Positions 27,188 through 37,167 of a stretch of 64,000 nucleotides of DNA are shown piece by piece. The notes beneath the pieces were generated by a model. It was given only the letters and a program-made list of their open reading frames with translations, searched no databases and was not told where the DNA came from. The translations under genes and the position numbers were made by a program. The stretch spans positions 4,154,001 through 4,218,000 of the forward strand of contig OW818676.1 in the NCBI GenBank assembly GCA_942493235.1. The letters run 5' to 3'. Position 1 is the stretch's first letter; every line of letters begins with the position of its first letter. Source of the stretch: ENR-C587 sp942493235 (GTDB taxonomy: Bacteria > Bacteroidota > Ignavibacteria > Kapaibacteriales > UBA2268).

Positions 27188-27249
27188 ACAACAGCTAACG
27201 CTGTTCTAAGAAAGATTTCTTTATTTGCTTACCCACACATAATAGCGAA
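27188..27249 (-). repeat. Dispersed repeats A (partial) and B on the minus strand
   Basis: Read on the minus strand, repeat B (TTCGCTATTATGTGTGGG then TAAGCAAAT, 27223-27249) is followed by TTCTTAGAACAGCGTTAG then CTGTTGT, the hairpin of repeat A (27188-27205). The pair directly truncates the ISL3-type remnant. The gap 26735-27339 holds only this, the remnant and the stub. Confidence 0.55.
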
Positions 27250-27339
27250 TGACCATTTTTTTACACTAAAAACAGCAAAGAATTTTTTTAATTTCCTGCT
27301 TATAGTAATATGAAGAAATTAAAGAACTTTAAAACAGAT

Positions 27340-27717
27340 TTATACTTTCACATTTTTAGAGATGTAATAACCGACAAATACTAAAGCTATTCCCAGTATA
27401 TTACTAATAGCAATATTTGCTCCGGCTTTAACATATTCTTCGGCTTTCAAATACTGAAGAGTTTCAAGTGAAAATGTAGAGAATGTAGTAAAGCAACCAA
27501 GAAACCCGGTAGTAGCAAAGCCTTTATATTTATCAGGCAAATCGAAGGTTTCCATAACACCCCAAATCAATCCAATCAAAAATGAACCGATTAGATTAAT
27601 AACAATTGTTCCATATTTAAAATCATGAGAAATCATGGAATTAATAAACCCTGCAAGAAAGAATCTGCTCAGCACTCCGAGCACCCCACCGATAACAATA
27701 TATAATAAATTTTGCAT
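27340..27717 (-). CDS. crcB: Fluoride channel CrcB/FluC
   Basis: 125 residues. A dual-topology, dimeric fluoride exporter with four membrane helices. Hallmarks: GGVLGVLSRF (Arg18), Asn41 in INLIGSFLIG and the polar track GCFTTFSTFS (about 74-83). The length is standard. It is divergent from the MauE-like gene. No fluoride riboswitch could be recognised in the 112 bases upstream. Confidence 0.95.
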   Translation of the reverse strand: MQNLLYIVIGGVLGVLSRFFLAGFINSMISHDFKYGTIVINLIGSFLIGLIWGVMETFDLPDKYKGFATTGFLGCFTTFSTFSLETLQYLKAEEYVKAGANIAISNILGIALVFVGYYISKNVKV

Positions 27718-27829
27718 GTATTTCCGATTCGATGAAACTTTTTCTTTTTTTAAAACACAAATTTAAGTAATTTAGTTGGTTAAATAATTAACAATATGAT
27801 TATAAATAAAAAATTGATTAGATACTATT

Positions 27830-28276
27830 ATGATGGAAAAAGTTTTAAAGTCAGAAATACTTAAAATTAGCTCAAGAATGGTCTTGAGTATAATATTCAT
27901 CTTCTTTGCAATTGACAAAATAGCCGACCCTGTTCAATTTGCCAAAGAGATAAATAATTACAAAATACTGCCGGACTACCTGATTAATATATCGGCAATA
28001 ATTCTACCTTGGATTGAATTGTTTGTCGGCTTTTTGATTTTCATTGGCTCTAAAATCAAATCGGCATCCATTATTACAGCAGCGATGCTCATAGTGTTCA
28101 TAATTGCTGTTTCAATCGCTATGGCAAAGGGGCTCAATATTAATTGCGGTTGTTCCGGCTCTTTAGCTCAAAAAGTTGGCTGGGCGAAAATAATTGAAAA
28201 TATTAGTTTAATAATACTTTGTATTTATTTGTATGTATTTCCAGATTCAAGATTCTCTATCATGAAAAACGCATAA
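27830..28276 (+). CDS. MauE/DoxX-like membrane protein
   Basis: 148 residues with four membrane helices (about 13-33, 48-68, 75-97, 118-138). The pattern FFAIDKIADPVQFAKEINNY and the segment INCGCSGS match the MauE/DoxX group, membrane proteins thought to help disulphide or quinone-linked redox steps. The Cys-Gly-Cys between helices 3 and 4 is the likely redox site (inference). Two ATG codons lie at 27830 and 27833. It stands alone; a hairpin terminator lies between it and the convergent cyclophilin gene. Confidence 0.8.
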   Translation: MMEKVLKSEILKISSRMVLSIIFIFFAIDKIADPVQFAKEINNYKILPDYLINISAIILPWIELFVGFLIFIGSKIKSASIITAAMLIVFIIAVSIAMAKGLNINCGCSGSLAQKVGWAKIIENISLIILCIYLYVFPDSRFSIMKNA

Positions 28277-28492
28277 AGCAAAACGAGACTTTTGCAAATA
28301 TACGCAATTTCTATTTCACTTTCATTTCTTCCAAATGCTTTAGAGTTGTAACCGTGGGATTGGAGTTTGGGGATTGTAACATGTGATAGTTAACCGGATT
28401 CATGGAGGTGTGAATTTGAAATAGAAAAAGTATCAATCACCCCCAAGCGATTTTAAGTATGTAAAAATACTGAAATGGAATAAATAAGAAAT

Positions 28493-28526
28493 AAAAAGCA
28501 ATGTAAGAATATCCTACATTGCTTTT
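28493..28526. terminator. Bidirectional terminator
   Basis: AAAAGCAATGTA, nine bases, TACATTGCTTTT. The stem is flanked by A and T runs on both sides, so it can end both the MauE-like gene and the convergent cyclophilin gene, whose stop is 36 bases away. The rest of 28277-28561 shows nothing recognisable. Confidence 0.8.
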
Positions 28527-28561
28527 ATTATAATAATCTATATGCGAAATCAATCGAATGA

Positions 28562-29161
28562 TTATAATTTTACTATTTTCATCTCAATTTTTTCTAAAGG
28601 ATTATCATTAGCGTCTCTTGGGGAAGAAACGATTTTATCGGCAATTTCCATACCTGTAACTACTTCGCCGTAAATTGAATATTTGCCATCTAAAAATGTA
28701 GCATCAGCCACACAGATAAAGAATTGCGAAGATGCACTGTTTGGGTCATTTGAGCGAGCAGCTGAAATCATACCGCGTTTATGGCTCATTGTAGCACTAA
28801 ATTCCGCCGGTACGCGAGTCTGGTTAGGATTACCAAAGCCCCAAGTAGATTTATCGCCTTTTACAGAATTCGGGTCGCCACCTTGAATCATAAACCCCGG
28901 AATTACTCTATGAAAGGCAGTTCCATCATAAGCTTTGGCAGCTACTAAACTATCAAAATTGTGAGTGTGCTTAGGAGCAATTTCAGCATAAAGCATAATT
29001 ACGATTTTACCTAATTCTTTACCACTTTGGGTAACAGTTATTTCGTATTGTGGATTTTCCATTTTTGATTTTCCTTCTTTTTTGTTTGAGCCGTCTTGAG
29101 CATAAGTTGATAATACACTTAGCATTAAAACAGCAGTAAATAATGCAATTAATTTTTTCAT
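28562..29161 (-). CDS. Secreted cyclophilin-type peptidyl-prolyl isomerase
   Basis: 199 residues. A signal peptide (about 1-21, ending STYAQ) is followed by a charged linker and the cyclophilin domain (about 37-199). Active-site motifs are AFHRVIPGFMIQGGD, SSQFFICVAD and FLDGKYSIYGEV. It catalyses proline isomerisation and should act in the periplasm. It lies 49 bases downstream of the large subtilase gene on the same strand, so they may be co-transcribed; folding help for secreted proteins is a reasonable guess. Confidence 0.93.
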   Translation of the reverse strand: MKKLIALFTAVLMLSVLSTYAQDGSNKKEGKSKMENPQYEITVTQSGKELGKIVIMLYAEIAPKHTHNFDSLVAAKAYDGTAFHRVIPGFMIQGGDPNSVKGDKSTWGFGNPNQTRVPAEFSATMSHKRGMISAARSNDPNSASSQFFICVADATFLDGKYSIYGEVVTGMEIADKIVSSPRDANDNPLEKIEMKIVKL

Positions 29162-29210
29162 TTAGATATTTCCTTTTTTTATTTTATAAAACTATTTTAT
29201 ATTTTTTTTA

Positions 29211-32200
29211 TTATTTTATAACAGTTACGCTTTTATTTTCAATTTTGTTATCAGAGTATTTAATTCTTAATATATAAGTACCGCTAACAAAGTCTTTGGC
29301 ATCAAGTACATAATCAGAAATAATATCGCCGTTTAAATTCTTAATGCAAACGCTATTACCTGATAAATCAATTAATTCTAAACTTTTCGGTGTAGAGCTA
29401 TTTAAGAATTTGACATATATCATATCAGAGCTTGGATTAGGAGAGATAATCGAATTACTAATCACTCTATCGATTATTCCCAAACCATCTTCGGCTATAG
29501 CCTTTATATTTAATAATATAGGAGTAATTTCTCCGCTATTGTAAATTTTTAAAACCGCCGATTTATCGCCTTTAGTTTTTGGGTAGTAGTTCAATTCAAT
29601 TTCGGTAGTTTCTCCTACACTAATTACTTTATCAAATTCATTATTTAAAACAAATTCATTCGTTGCTGTATTAGCTCCTGGAGAAATTTCAGAACCGCTA
29701 ACAGAAATATCGACTATACCCATATTCTTAATTTTAATATAAGCAGTATTTGTATCATTTACTTTTGCTGTGCCGAAGTCGTGCTCATCTCCGTCTATAA
29801 ATGCTATTGTGTTTGAAGGCAGAGCTTCTTTGGCATAAGCGTTTAAAGTAATTATAAGCTCAGGCTCAATAGCATTGCTTCTTATTTTCAAATATGCAGT
29901 TTTTTTACCGACTGTTTTCGGTGAAAATTTAAATCTGAGTAAAATTGTTTCCATTGGTTCTATAGAACTAATATCAGCCGTAACTAAACTGAATTCATTA
30001 GCATTAGTATTTTCTCCGGGTTCGATTATTATCACGTCAATATCTGTGCTGATATTACCAATATTTTTAATTTTAATTGTTTTTGTTTTATTTTTAAATA
30101 CCTCGGCTGTATCGCATTGTACTAAGTTACCATCTAAAGAGATTAGCTCACGCGTTCCGTTTAGTATATCGTATTTAAAGTTAAGTCTTCCGAATGTAGT
30201 ACCGGCATCAAAAACTATTGCGGTATTAGGATTATATGAGTAAGCAGCTCCGATTTTAATTCCGCTTTTTCGTTTTGTTAAAATAGGTTTCCAGCTTATT
30301 CCTTTGTCAGAAGTAACTACCACACTACCATTTTTTAATAGCATATAGAAATCAGCTGAATTATATACATTAAAAACAGACAATACATCATAGCCGAGAG
30401 TAGTTAAATTAATATTTGTCGGAGTCCAGTTCGCTCCGCCATCATCTGTAAAAGCAAGAAATGAATTAGCTCCGCTTTGCTTATTAAAGACCGCCATACC
30501 ATTGAGTGCTGTACTAAATACTATATAATGAATTTCCAAAGCACCGCTAATAGTTGAGGTTGACCAGCTTGCTCCTTTGTTATTAGTATAGACTACTCTG
30601 CCCTTTGTAGTTCCAAAAGCTCCTTTATCTTCATACCAGCAACTTGAAGTATTAATACTTGTTTCTGCGGCTAAAGAGACAATCGGATTGCTGATTGACT
30701 CCCAAGTAGTTCCAGCATCAATGGTACGTACTATTCCCCAAGTACCGTTTTTAGGATCACCAATTACTACCCCGATACTGTTTTCAAAAAAATGTATATC
30801 ATTAATAAATGTAGTAAATGAACTCAGATCTTTTTCTGTCCAAGACTCGCCTGTATTTTCGGTATAATAGACCTTTTTCTCGTAATTACTGCTTGATGCT
30901 AAATATGCGGAACTCGCACTAAATGCATGTACAGCTGTAATCGGGCTACTTGACACTTCATTATAGAAAATATAATTATTTGCAGTTTGCTTCAAAAAGC
31001 CACCGCTATAATTATAACCATTACCAAATAAAGGACCATAGCCAACATACCAGCACACATCCTTACTCGGTGCATAAGCATCATAGAATTCTGGCAAATA
31101 AGAAGAAGGTAGTTCATAGTCAATTGTATAAGTATTTTTATTATTTGAAATATTGACCGGTATTGCTATCATCTCATAGTCTAAATAATTATCAGCTTCA
31201 TAATAAACTACTAATTTCATGTAACCAGAAAACCAAGGATTATCTGCTGTCAATGCAATAGTCGGGGTAATAGTCTTATTTGTTAATGAATCAAAATTTT
31301 CTAATGTAAAGCTATTGTTAGTAATCACAAAACCTTTATCCGGTGAAGATATAGTAACAATGCAATTATTAGCAGGGGCAAGATAGTTTTTCAATGTGAT
31401 TTTGTAAGGTCTCGCTGTATTATCTATTAATTCAGATGCTAAACCATCAGTAAACTCAGATTTAACTATACCAATGCCGGGTACTTGTTTGCTTTGGTCA
31501 TCAGAATTATATGTTACCGCTTGGTATGCATCAGCTATACCAAAGAATAGCTCGCTACCGTTAGTTTCTTGAATATTTTTATTGGCAGTACTTCTAATCT
31601 GATGATAAACTTGCTGAGGAGACCATTCGGGATGAATTGTCTTAACTAACGCAGCTATTCCGGCAATATAAGGTGAAGAAAATGATGTCCCGTCCGTAGT
31701 AGTATATTGATTACTTGCATCAGTAGTATAAATTCGAGAACCGGGAGCAAATACCCCTACCGAATAGCCATAATTTGTAAAATCAGACGCTGATTTTGCT
31801 GAAGTTACAGAGCCAATACTAAAAGCATTGCTAAAGTTAGCAGGATAAAACTTAGTATCATCGGTATTTGAGTAATCATTACCTGATGAAACTATCAGGC
31901 AGGCTCCCTTTGATGCAGCATAATTAATTACAGCTTCTTCAGAAGCACTATATCCCTGACCGCCCCAAGAACAGTTAATTACCTGTGCCCCAAGTTTAGC
32001 AGCATAAGTAATGCCTGCATATCCGTTATAAATCCCGGAAACACCGGATATTGATGAACCGCATTTTATAGGGATAATTTTACAGTTAAAACCAATACCC
32101 GCAACGCCCATATTGTTGTCCGTGGTCGCACTTGCACATCCTGCTACAGAAGTACCATGAGTATTAACTAAATTCGTTGGGTCGTTATCTTCACGAAAAT

Positions 32201-32993
32201 TACCACTATTTATATCTGAGATACTGCTTGTAGCACAGAAATCCCAACCGTGAACATCATCAATTTTTCCGTTTTTATCATCATCGACTCCGTTGCCGGC
32301 AATTTCGTTTGGATTAGTCCAGATATTTGCGGCTAAGTCTTTGTGATTAATGTCAACTCCTGAGTCAACAATTGCAATTTTAACTGTATCGCTACCTTTA
32401 GTAACGCCCCAAGCTTTAAACATATTTAAGATAGTTAAACCATATTGCAAATTTACATTTGAATCATTCGGAGTAAAGTCGTGCTGCTCCCTTATATAAA
32501 CAGGGCAAGCAAATTCAACATCAGGATTGCTCATCAGCTCTGAGCAAATGTTATATGGGTCATCTTGAGAGTCATATCTGACTTCATAAATTCTATCTAT
32601 ACCAAATGTATTAGCTTGATTATCGGAAATAATTAATTCCGAAGGTATAAATTTCTTTATGCTTGTTGCTTTAATTGAATTAAGAGCATTATTCAAATAA
32701 TTTATTCCGTTAAATCGTGCTCCGCTGACTATCGAAGTAATTGCTTTAGTTTTAATATGAATCACACCTTTAACAATGTACTTATCTTCGATACGATCGA
32801 TAGTTCTAATACTAAAATTTCCATCTCCATTAGTGCCGGGAACTAATACGGTATATTGCTCTACATTACCGTCAGAATTATGTTTAATAACTGATTTAAA
32901 TTTGCTTGGATTTTCAAACGGAGCTGCATATAGCCCCATACTAAAAAGACCTAACAAAGCAATCATGAAAATAGCTTTGTAGAATTTACTCAT
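29211..32993 (-). CDS. Secreted subtilisin-like (S8) protease with type IX sorting tail
   Basis: 1,260 residues. Signal peptide (about 1-24), propeptide-like region (about 30-175), S8 peptidase domain with the triad Asp210 (IAIVDSGVD), His279 (NTHGTSVAG) and Ser437 (DGTSFSSPYIAG) and oxyanion Asn372 (SSGND). Then come a BNR/Ycf48-like repeat region (about 690-960, Trp-rich TENTGESWTEKD, DGGANWTP), two ASH-like Ig domains (about 970-1170: IKIKNIGNISTDIDV, FDFGTAKV-type strands) and a Por secretion tail (about 1185-1260: ISPNPSSDMIYVKF, GTYILRI). It is an extracellular or surface protease. The downstream gene is the periplasmic cyclophilin; upstream is a DUF4397-like lipoprotein in the same direction. 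Confidence 0.93.
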   Translation of the reverse strand: MSKFYKAIFMIALLGLFSMGLYAAPFENPSKFKSVIKHNSDGNVEQYTVLVPGTNGDGNFSIRTIDRIEDKYIVKGVIHIKTKAITSIVSGARFNGINYLNNALNSIKATSIKKFIPSELIISDNQANTFGIDRIYEVRYDSQDDPYNICSELMSNPDVEFACPVYIREQHDFTPNDSNVNLQYGLTILNMFKAWGVTKGSDTVKIAIVDSGVDINHKDLAANIWTNPNEIAGNGVDDDKNGKIDDVHGWDFCATSSISDINSGNFREDNDPTNLVNTHGTSVAGCASATTDNNMGVAGIGFNCKIIPIKCGSSISGVSGIYNGYAGITYAAKLGAQVINCSWGGQGYSASEEAVINYAASKGACLIVSSGNDYSNTDDTKFYPANFSNAFSIGSVTSAKSASDFTNYGYSVGVFAPGSRIYTTDASNQYTTTDGTSFSSPYIAGIAALVKTIHPEWSPQQVYHQIRSTANKNIQETNGSELFFGIADAYQAVTYNSDDQSKQVPGIGIVKSEFTDGLASELIDNTARPYKITLKNYLAPANNCIVTISSPDKGFVITNNSFTLENFDSLTNKTITPTIALTADNPWFSGYMKLVVYYEADNYLDYEMIAIPVNISNNKNTYTIDYELPSSYLPEFYDAYAPSKDVCWYVGYGPLFGNGYNYSGGFLKQTANNYIFYNEVSSSPITAVHAFSASSAYLASSSNYEKKVYYTENTGESWTEKDLSSFTTFINDIHFFENSIGVVIGDPKNGTWGIVRTIDAGTTWESISNPIVSLAAETSINTSSCWYEDKGAFGTTKGRVVYTNNKGASWSTSTISGALEIHYIVFSTALNGMAVFNKQSGANSFLAFTDDGGANWTPTNINLTTLGYDVLSVFNVYNSADFYMLLKNGSVVVTSDKGISWKPILTKRKSGIKIGAAYSYNPNTAIVFDAGTTFGRLNFKYDILNGTRELISLDGNLVQCDTAEVFKNKTKTIKIKNIGNISTDIDVIIIEPGENTNANEFSLVTADISSIEPMETILLRFKFSPKTVGKKTAYLKIRSNAIEPELIITLNAYAKEALPSNTIAFIDGDEHDFGTAKVNDTNTAYIKIKNMGIVDISVSGSEISPGANTATNEFVLNNEFDKVISVGETTEIELNYYPKTKGDKSAVLKIYNSGEITPILLNIKAIAEDGLGIIDRVISNSIISPNPSSDMIYVKFLNSSTPKSLELIDLSGNSVCIKNLNGDIISDYVLDAKDFVSGTYILRIKYSDNKIENKSVTVIK

Positions 32994-33018
32994 TTATTCC
33001 CTCCATTTATCATAATAA

Positions 33019-34992
33019 TTAATAATCCTGAATAATATACACTGTATAGCCCTTAGTTTTAGAACCTCCGAAAACAAACGAATAGCTTTTGCTGTGTATC
33101 ATATTTACTTCATCAAGCCTGAATAATAATTCTTGACTAATCGAATTAAAGAAAAATAAACTGAAATTTCTCTCTTTAGTCTCTTTTTGAAAAGCTGAGC
33201 TTGATAAATAGTTGACGGCATCTGCAATAACAGTACCGGTATCAGAATCCATTCTAACAGTCATAAGTTCAATATCTTTTGCAGCATTAATAAACCTTCT
33301 CTGTGAATATGCCATTACATCAACTAAAGGCGGAGTTGGTAAATTAATCAATTCAATATTATTCTGGTCGCCGGTAGCAACTAAAATATTTCTTTTATCA
33401 TCAGTTACATCAAAACCGAATGGATAGCCATTGAGTACAATAGAATTAGCCCCCAGCTCAGACACAGTTGCAATCCCTGTCGGATAATCAACAGCTGCTT
33501 CGGCTAAAATATCAGAATAATTTACGCTTATGGAATTCATACCCGGCACAATATTAACAAATTGTAGAAATTGTTTATTATCAAGCTGAGTAATGTTAGC
33601 ATTTTCTTGCGTTTCTTCTGTTACATATAATGCGGGATTATCCGTCGAATTTTTATAAATAACAAATAAATAGCTCTTCCCCGGCTCTAAAATAGTTTTA
33701 GTCGAAAGCACTAATTTACCCGGTTGAGCTGAAGTAAATAATGTAATTGGCAAAGTTTTCGGGCTACTACCTAAATAGATATTATTTAATTCGGAAATTT
33801 TAGAATAATTAACCTTAGTAGCTAATATTTCTCCCAAAGTATATTTCTTTGTACTTGTGTCTGCTCTGGCACCAACCGATAAAGTAGCTCCCTCTATATC
33901 TTCGTTAGCATTGATTACTCTTATTAATGCCAAATTATTATACGAATAGTCGGGTGCTGCCTTCGGAATAATATATGACTGCCCTGCTTTTTTATTTTTT
34001 GTATCTAATGTTACAAATGTATATTTATCATTCACACTTAGAGATAATGGCTGAACCGAAGAAACGAATGTTCCGTTAACAGCCGCAATAGTATCCATAA
34101 ATCCGCTTGAGCAAGCTGAAACCGGTTTATAATAACCGATATGGTTAGCCCCGGCAGCTGTCTCAATCAATTCATCAGGAATTTTCTTTATATCTAATGC
34201 TTCTGTTGAGAAATTGATTGTTCTAACGTAAGCAGTCTTTTCAAAAATCTGAGGAACAGTATATAGAGCAGATACTTCATTACTCATCTCGTTTAGCAAC
34301 CTAAATTCGGGAGCACCATTAATATCTTCTGAAATTACTATTGTATATTGATAATCCTTAGCTAAATCTAAATCATATAAGCCGAGAATCTCTGTACCGG
34401 CACTGGAATTTTTCATAAATGAGACAGGGACTGAGCCTGCTCTTACTGTTACTTGGCTTGAAATCTGTTTATACCCGACATTAGCGGCTAATGTTAAGCC
34501 ATTAGGGCAACCCTGAGTAATCGAAAAGTTGACAGTTGAATCCGGATAACCGTTAAATACTTTAAGATATGAATTTACAGTATTTTCTCCCAAGCCTACC
34601 GAAGTAGAAAAATATAACAGAGTATCAACAGCATTATTTCTAATTGCATTTTTCGGAGAGGGCAGGCAGAAAGCCGAATAGAAAGTTTCCCTAAGGAATT
34701 TTATTTTTTTTGTTAAATTATATTCTGTTATGCTATTCTTGGTAATTGATGCAATTATTGAATCCGCCGGTGGAGTAACAGCAGCAGATGTATTATCAAA
34801 TTCAACAGGACCGAGAATTTTCTCAGGAGACATTTTAAGGATTCTTGCTTCTTTATCAGCAGCGAAATTCATAAAGCGGATACGAACAGTCTCGTTTTGA
34901 GGCTTAGGATTTACTAAATCAGGATTTTCGTCAATACAAGATGTCAGCAGAATAACTACAAGCAATATCAGAGACTTAATTCTATTATCCAT
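33019..34992 (-). CDS. DUF4397-like surface lipoprotein
   Basis: 657 residues. A lipoprotein signal (LLVVILLTSC, Cys19) is followed by several repeats resembling DUF4397: ETVRIRFMNFAAD, YVRTINFSTEALDI, LALIRVINANEDIEG and FLQFVNIVPGMNSI, each beginning with the (V/I)RF(V/I)N-type strand. The function of DUF4397 is not established; such proteins are common on Bacteroidota surfaces. It is 25 bases upstream of the subtilase gene, so the two are likely one operon. I am fairly sure of the lipoprotein call and less sure of the domain name. Confidence 0.75.
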   Translation of the reverse strand: MDNRIKSLILLVVILLTSCIDENPDLVNPKPQNETVRIRFMNFAADKEARILKMSPEKILGPVEFDNTSAAVTPPADSIIASITKNSITEYNLTKKIKFLRETFYSAFCLPSPKNAIRNNAVDTLLYFSTSVGLGENTVNSYLKVFNGYPDSTVNFSITQGCPNGLTLAANVGYKQISSQVTVRAGSVPVSFMKNSSAGTEILGLYDLDLAKDYQYTIVISEDINGAPEFRLLNEMSNEVSALYTVPQIFEKTAYVRTINFSTEALDIKKIPDELIETAAGANHIGYYKPVSACSSGFMDTIAAVNGTFVSSVQPLSLSVNDKYTFVTLDTKNKKAGQSYIIPKAAPDYSYNNLALIRVINANEDIEGATLSVGARADTSTKKYTLGEILATKVNYSKISELNNIYLGSSPKTLPITLFTSAQPGKLVLSTKTILEPGKSYLFVIYKNSTDNPALYVTEETQENANITQLDNKQFLQFVNIVPGMNSISVNYSDILAEAAVDYPTGIATVSELGANSIVLNGYPFGFDVTDDKRNILVATGDQNNIELINLPTPPLVDVMAYSQRRFINAAKDIELMTVRMDSDTGTVIADAVNYLSSSAFQKETKERNFSLFFFNSISQELLFRLDEVNMIHSKSYSFVFGGSKTKGYTVYIIQDY

Positions 34993-35112
34993 CTATTCCT
35001 CAAAATATATAATAATTCAATTTTTGCTTTTATAAATAAATACAATTTATACAAAGTTCTAAATTAATCAATTTTTTTAAAAATATCAATTATATATATT
35101 ATTTGGGCTAAT

Positions 35113-35703
35113 TTATAATCTGATTTTTAAAGAATTATAGACGATGTTTTTACTTAATTCTTTTATTTCACCGGAAATAAATCCCTTAATATTTAATTCT
35201 TCAATCGAATATCGAATTAATCTAAGCGTAGGATAGCCTACCGAAGCAGTCATTTTACGAACTTGTCGGTTCTTACCTTCGCTGATTGTGATTTTAAGCC
35301 ATGTAGTAGGAATATTTGCTCTATATCGGATAGCCGGAATTCTCTCGGGCAAGTCCGGCTCTTCCATAATGCTGACATCCGCCGCTAATGTCCTGTGAAT
35401 TTGTCCATTTATGTTAATATCTACTCCCGAGCAGAGCGAATTAATTGACTCATTGTTTACTTGTCCCTCTACCTGTGCAAAATAAGTTTTCCTACATTTC
35501 GATTTTGGATTAATCACTTTAGTTTTTAGATAATTATCATTAGTCAGCACAAGCATGCCCTCCGAGTCGTAGTCTAATCTACCCACAGAATAAACATCTT
35601 TGGGTAATTGATATAAATCATTCAGAGTTAGCTTACCATCTTGAGCAGTAAACTGCGATAGTACCCTAAAGGGCTTATAAATAACATAATAGCAATTAGT
35701 CAT
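35113..35703 (-). CDS. RluE/RsuA-family 23S rRNA pseudouridine synthase
   Basis: 196 residues. The catalytic Asp44 lies in VGRLDYDSEGML; the conserved NRQVRKMTASVGYPTLRLIR closes the active site. The protein starts directly with YYVIYKPFRVLSQF and has no N-terminal S4 domain, which favours the RluE branch (pseudouridine at 23S position 2457 in E. coli) over RsuA or RluB. It begins 6 bases after the stop of the upstream membrane kinase and is likely co-transcribed. Confidence 0.9.
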   Translation of the reverse strand: MTNCYYVIYKPFRVLSQFTAQDGKLTLNDLYQLPKDVYSVGRLDYDSEGMLVLTNDNYLKTKVINPKSKCRKTYFAQVEGQVNNESINSLCSGVDININGQIHRTLAADVSIMEEPDLPERIPAIRYRANIPTTWLKITISEGKNRQVRKMTASVGYPTLRLIRYSIEELNIKGFISGEIKELSKNIVYNSLKIRL

Positions 35704-35709
35704 AATTCT

Positions 35710-37167
35710 TCAGCTCCCCGGGATTTCAATTGTAAAGACAGAACCATAGCCAATTTCGCTTTCAGCATATATTCTGCCTCGATTTATTTCAGCAAATTCT
35801 TTGCATAAAATCAAGCCGAGTCCGGTACCTTTTTCTTTATTTGTTCCTACAGTAGTATGATGTTCATCTATTCTGAATATTTTCGTAATATTTTCATTGC
35901 TGATTCCTACGCCGGTATCCCGAACAATTATGCGAACAATTTCATTGCCGGACTGAGTGAGTTTCCGTGCTGAAATCTGAACTCTGCCACCGCTCGGCGT
36001 AAATTTTATCGCATTGGAAATCACATTCATAAGCATCACTCCCAGCATATAAATATCAGCAAATACAATTGTTTCATCATTTATGTCATTAATATCATTT
36101 ATAATACTTACATTTTTATTCTTTGCCAAAAGCTCAAATTGTGAAAGGATATTTGGTACTAAGCTTTTTAAATTAACTAAATCCGGTTTGTATTTGATTT
36201 TGCCGGATTGAGTCCTTGCCCAATTAAGCAGGTTATCAAGCATGTCGCAGACTAAGTCAACAGCCTTGTCTATAGAGACGGCAATATCTTTAATCTGCTC
36301 GATCTCCATTTTCTCCGGTTGCTTGATTAATTCCAAATATGTTTTAATTGCCGATAAAGGATTTTTCAAGTCGTGAGATATGATAGAGAAAAATGTATCT
36401 TTTGCCAAATTGGCTTCATTAAGTTTTATATTTAATGTTTCAAATTCAGTATTCTGCTGCAATATTTGCATATTAGTTTCTACTAATCTTTGATTTAAAG
36501 CTTCTAACTCTTCCTTTTGAAGATTAATCATGTCGTTTTTTTCGTTTAACTCGGTGTTTACAATTTCCACATTTTGTCTGGCTAATTGGTGCTTCTCCTT
36601 CTCATTGTGGTAGTTATCCATTACATAGCTGATTAATCCCCATAGAACAAATATGCAATAGGACACTGTCAGAAGCAAATCATAAAATCGATCATCAAAG
36701 CTTTTATATGGAATTACTGAATTAGGATAATAATATTGGATAAAATATAATGACAAAATTACAAGTAAATAAGCAATAGTAATTTTCAACTGATGCCGTA
36801 CAGGAGTAACCATGATTGATATTATCAGAGTATTGAAAAACAAAATGATATTTGCTGAGTCAAACCCGCCGTTAAAAAGCCAGACAACTGCAACAGTCGA
36901 AATACAGCAAAATACATACGGTATTACATACTTAGAATAATTTTTCTTAAATCGCGATTGATAATAAAAAAATATTAGTAATAGCAGAATTAATAATGGA
37001 AATATTATTAAAAATAATCCCATACCGAGAATCATATTTACCAATGAGCCGAAAAAGCACATAAACATACTCATAAAGCTGGTAATATTGAATATTCTTT
37101 CCTCTAAGGATAGCTCATCTATTTTTCCGAAAACGGCTTCTTTAAACTTACTATATTGTTTGCTCAT
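35710..37167 (-). CDS. Membrane sensor histidine kinase
   Basis: About 485 residues from the ATG at 37167. Six membrane helices fill the N-terminal part (about 25-190) without an obvious periplasmic domain. A coiled coil rich in Asn/Gln/Glu (about 190-255) links to HisKA with His265 in ISHDLKNPLS and HATPase_c (NVISNAIKFTPSGG, DTGVGIS, GTGLGLILCKEF). The membrane bundle probably senses a membrane or lipid-soluble cue; no partner regulator is adjacent. It shares the HDLKNP core with the kinase at 6132-7256. The pseudouridine synthase follows within 6 bases. Confidence 0.93.
   Translation of the reverse strand: MSKQYSKFKEAVFGKIDELSLEERIFNITSFMSMFMCFFGSLVNMILGMGLFLIIFPLLILLLLIFFYYQSRFKKNYSKYVIPYVFCCISTVAVVWLFNGGFDSANIILFFNTLIISIMVTPVRHQLKITIAYLLVILSLYFIQYYYPNSVIPYKSFDDRFYDLLLTVSYCIFVLWGLISYVMDNYHNEKEKHQLARQNVEIVNTELNEKNDMINLQKEELEALNQRLVETNMQILQQNTEFETLNIKLNEANLAKDTFFSIISHDLKNPLSAIKTYLELIKQPEKMEIEQIKDIAVSIDKAVDLVCDMLDNLLNWARTQSGKIKYKPDLVNLKSLVPNILSQFELLAKNKNVSIINDINDINDETIVFADIYMLGVMLMNVISNAIKFTPSGGRVQISARKLTQSGNEIVRIIVRDTGVGISNENITKIFRIDEHHTTVGTNKEKGTGLGLILCKEFAEINRGRIYAESEIGYGSVFTIEIPGS

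Noticed and set aside
27718..27829. Fluoride riboswitch upstream of crcB
   Set aside because: I could not find the conserved fluoride riboswitch core in this short A/T-rich gap.
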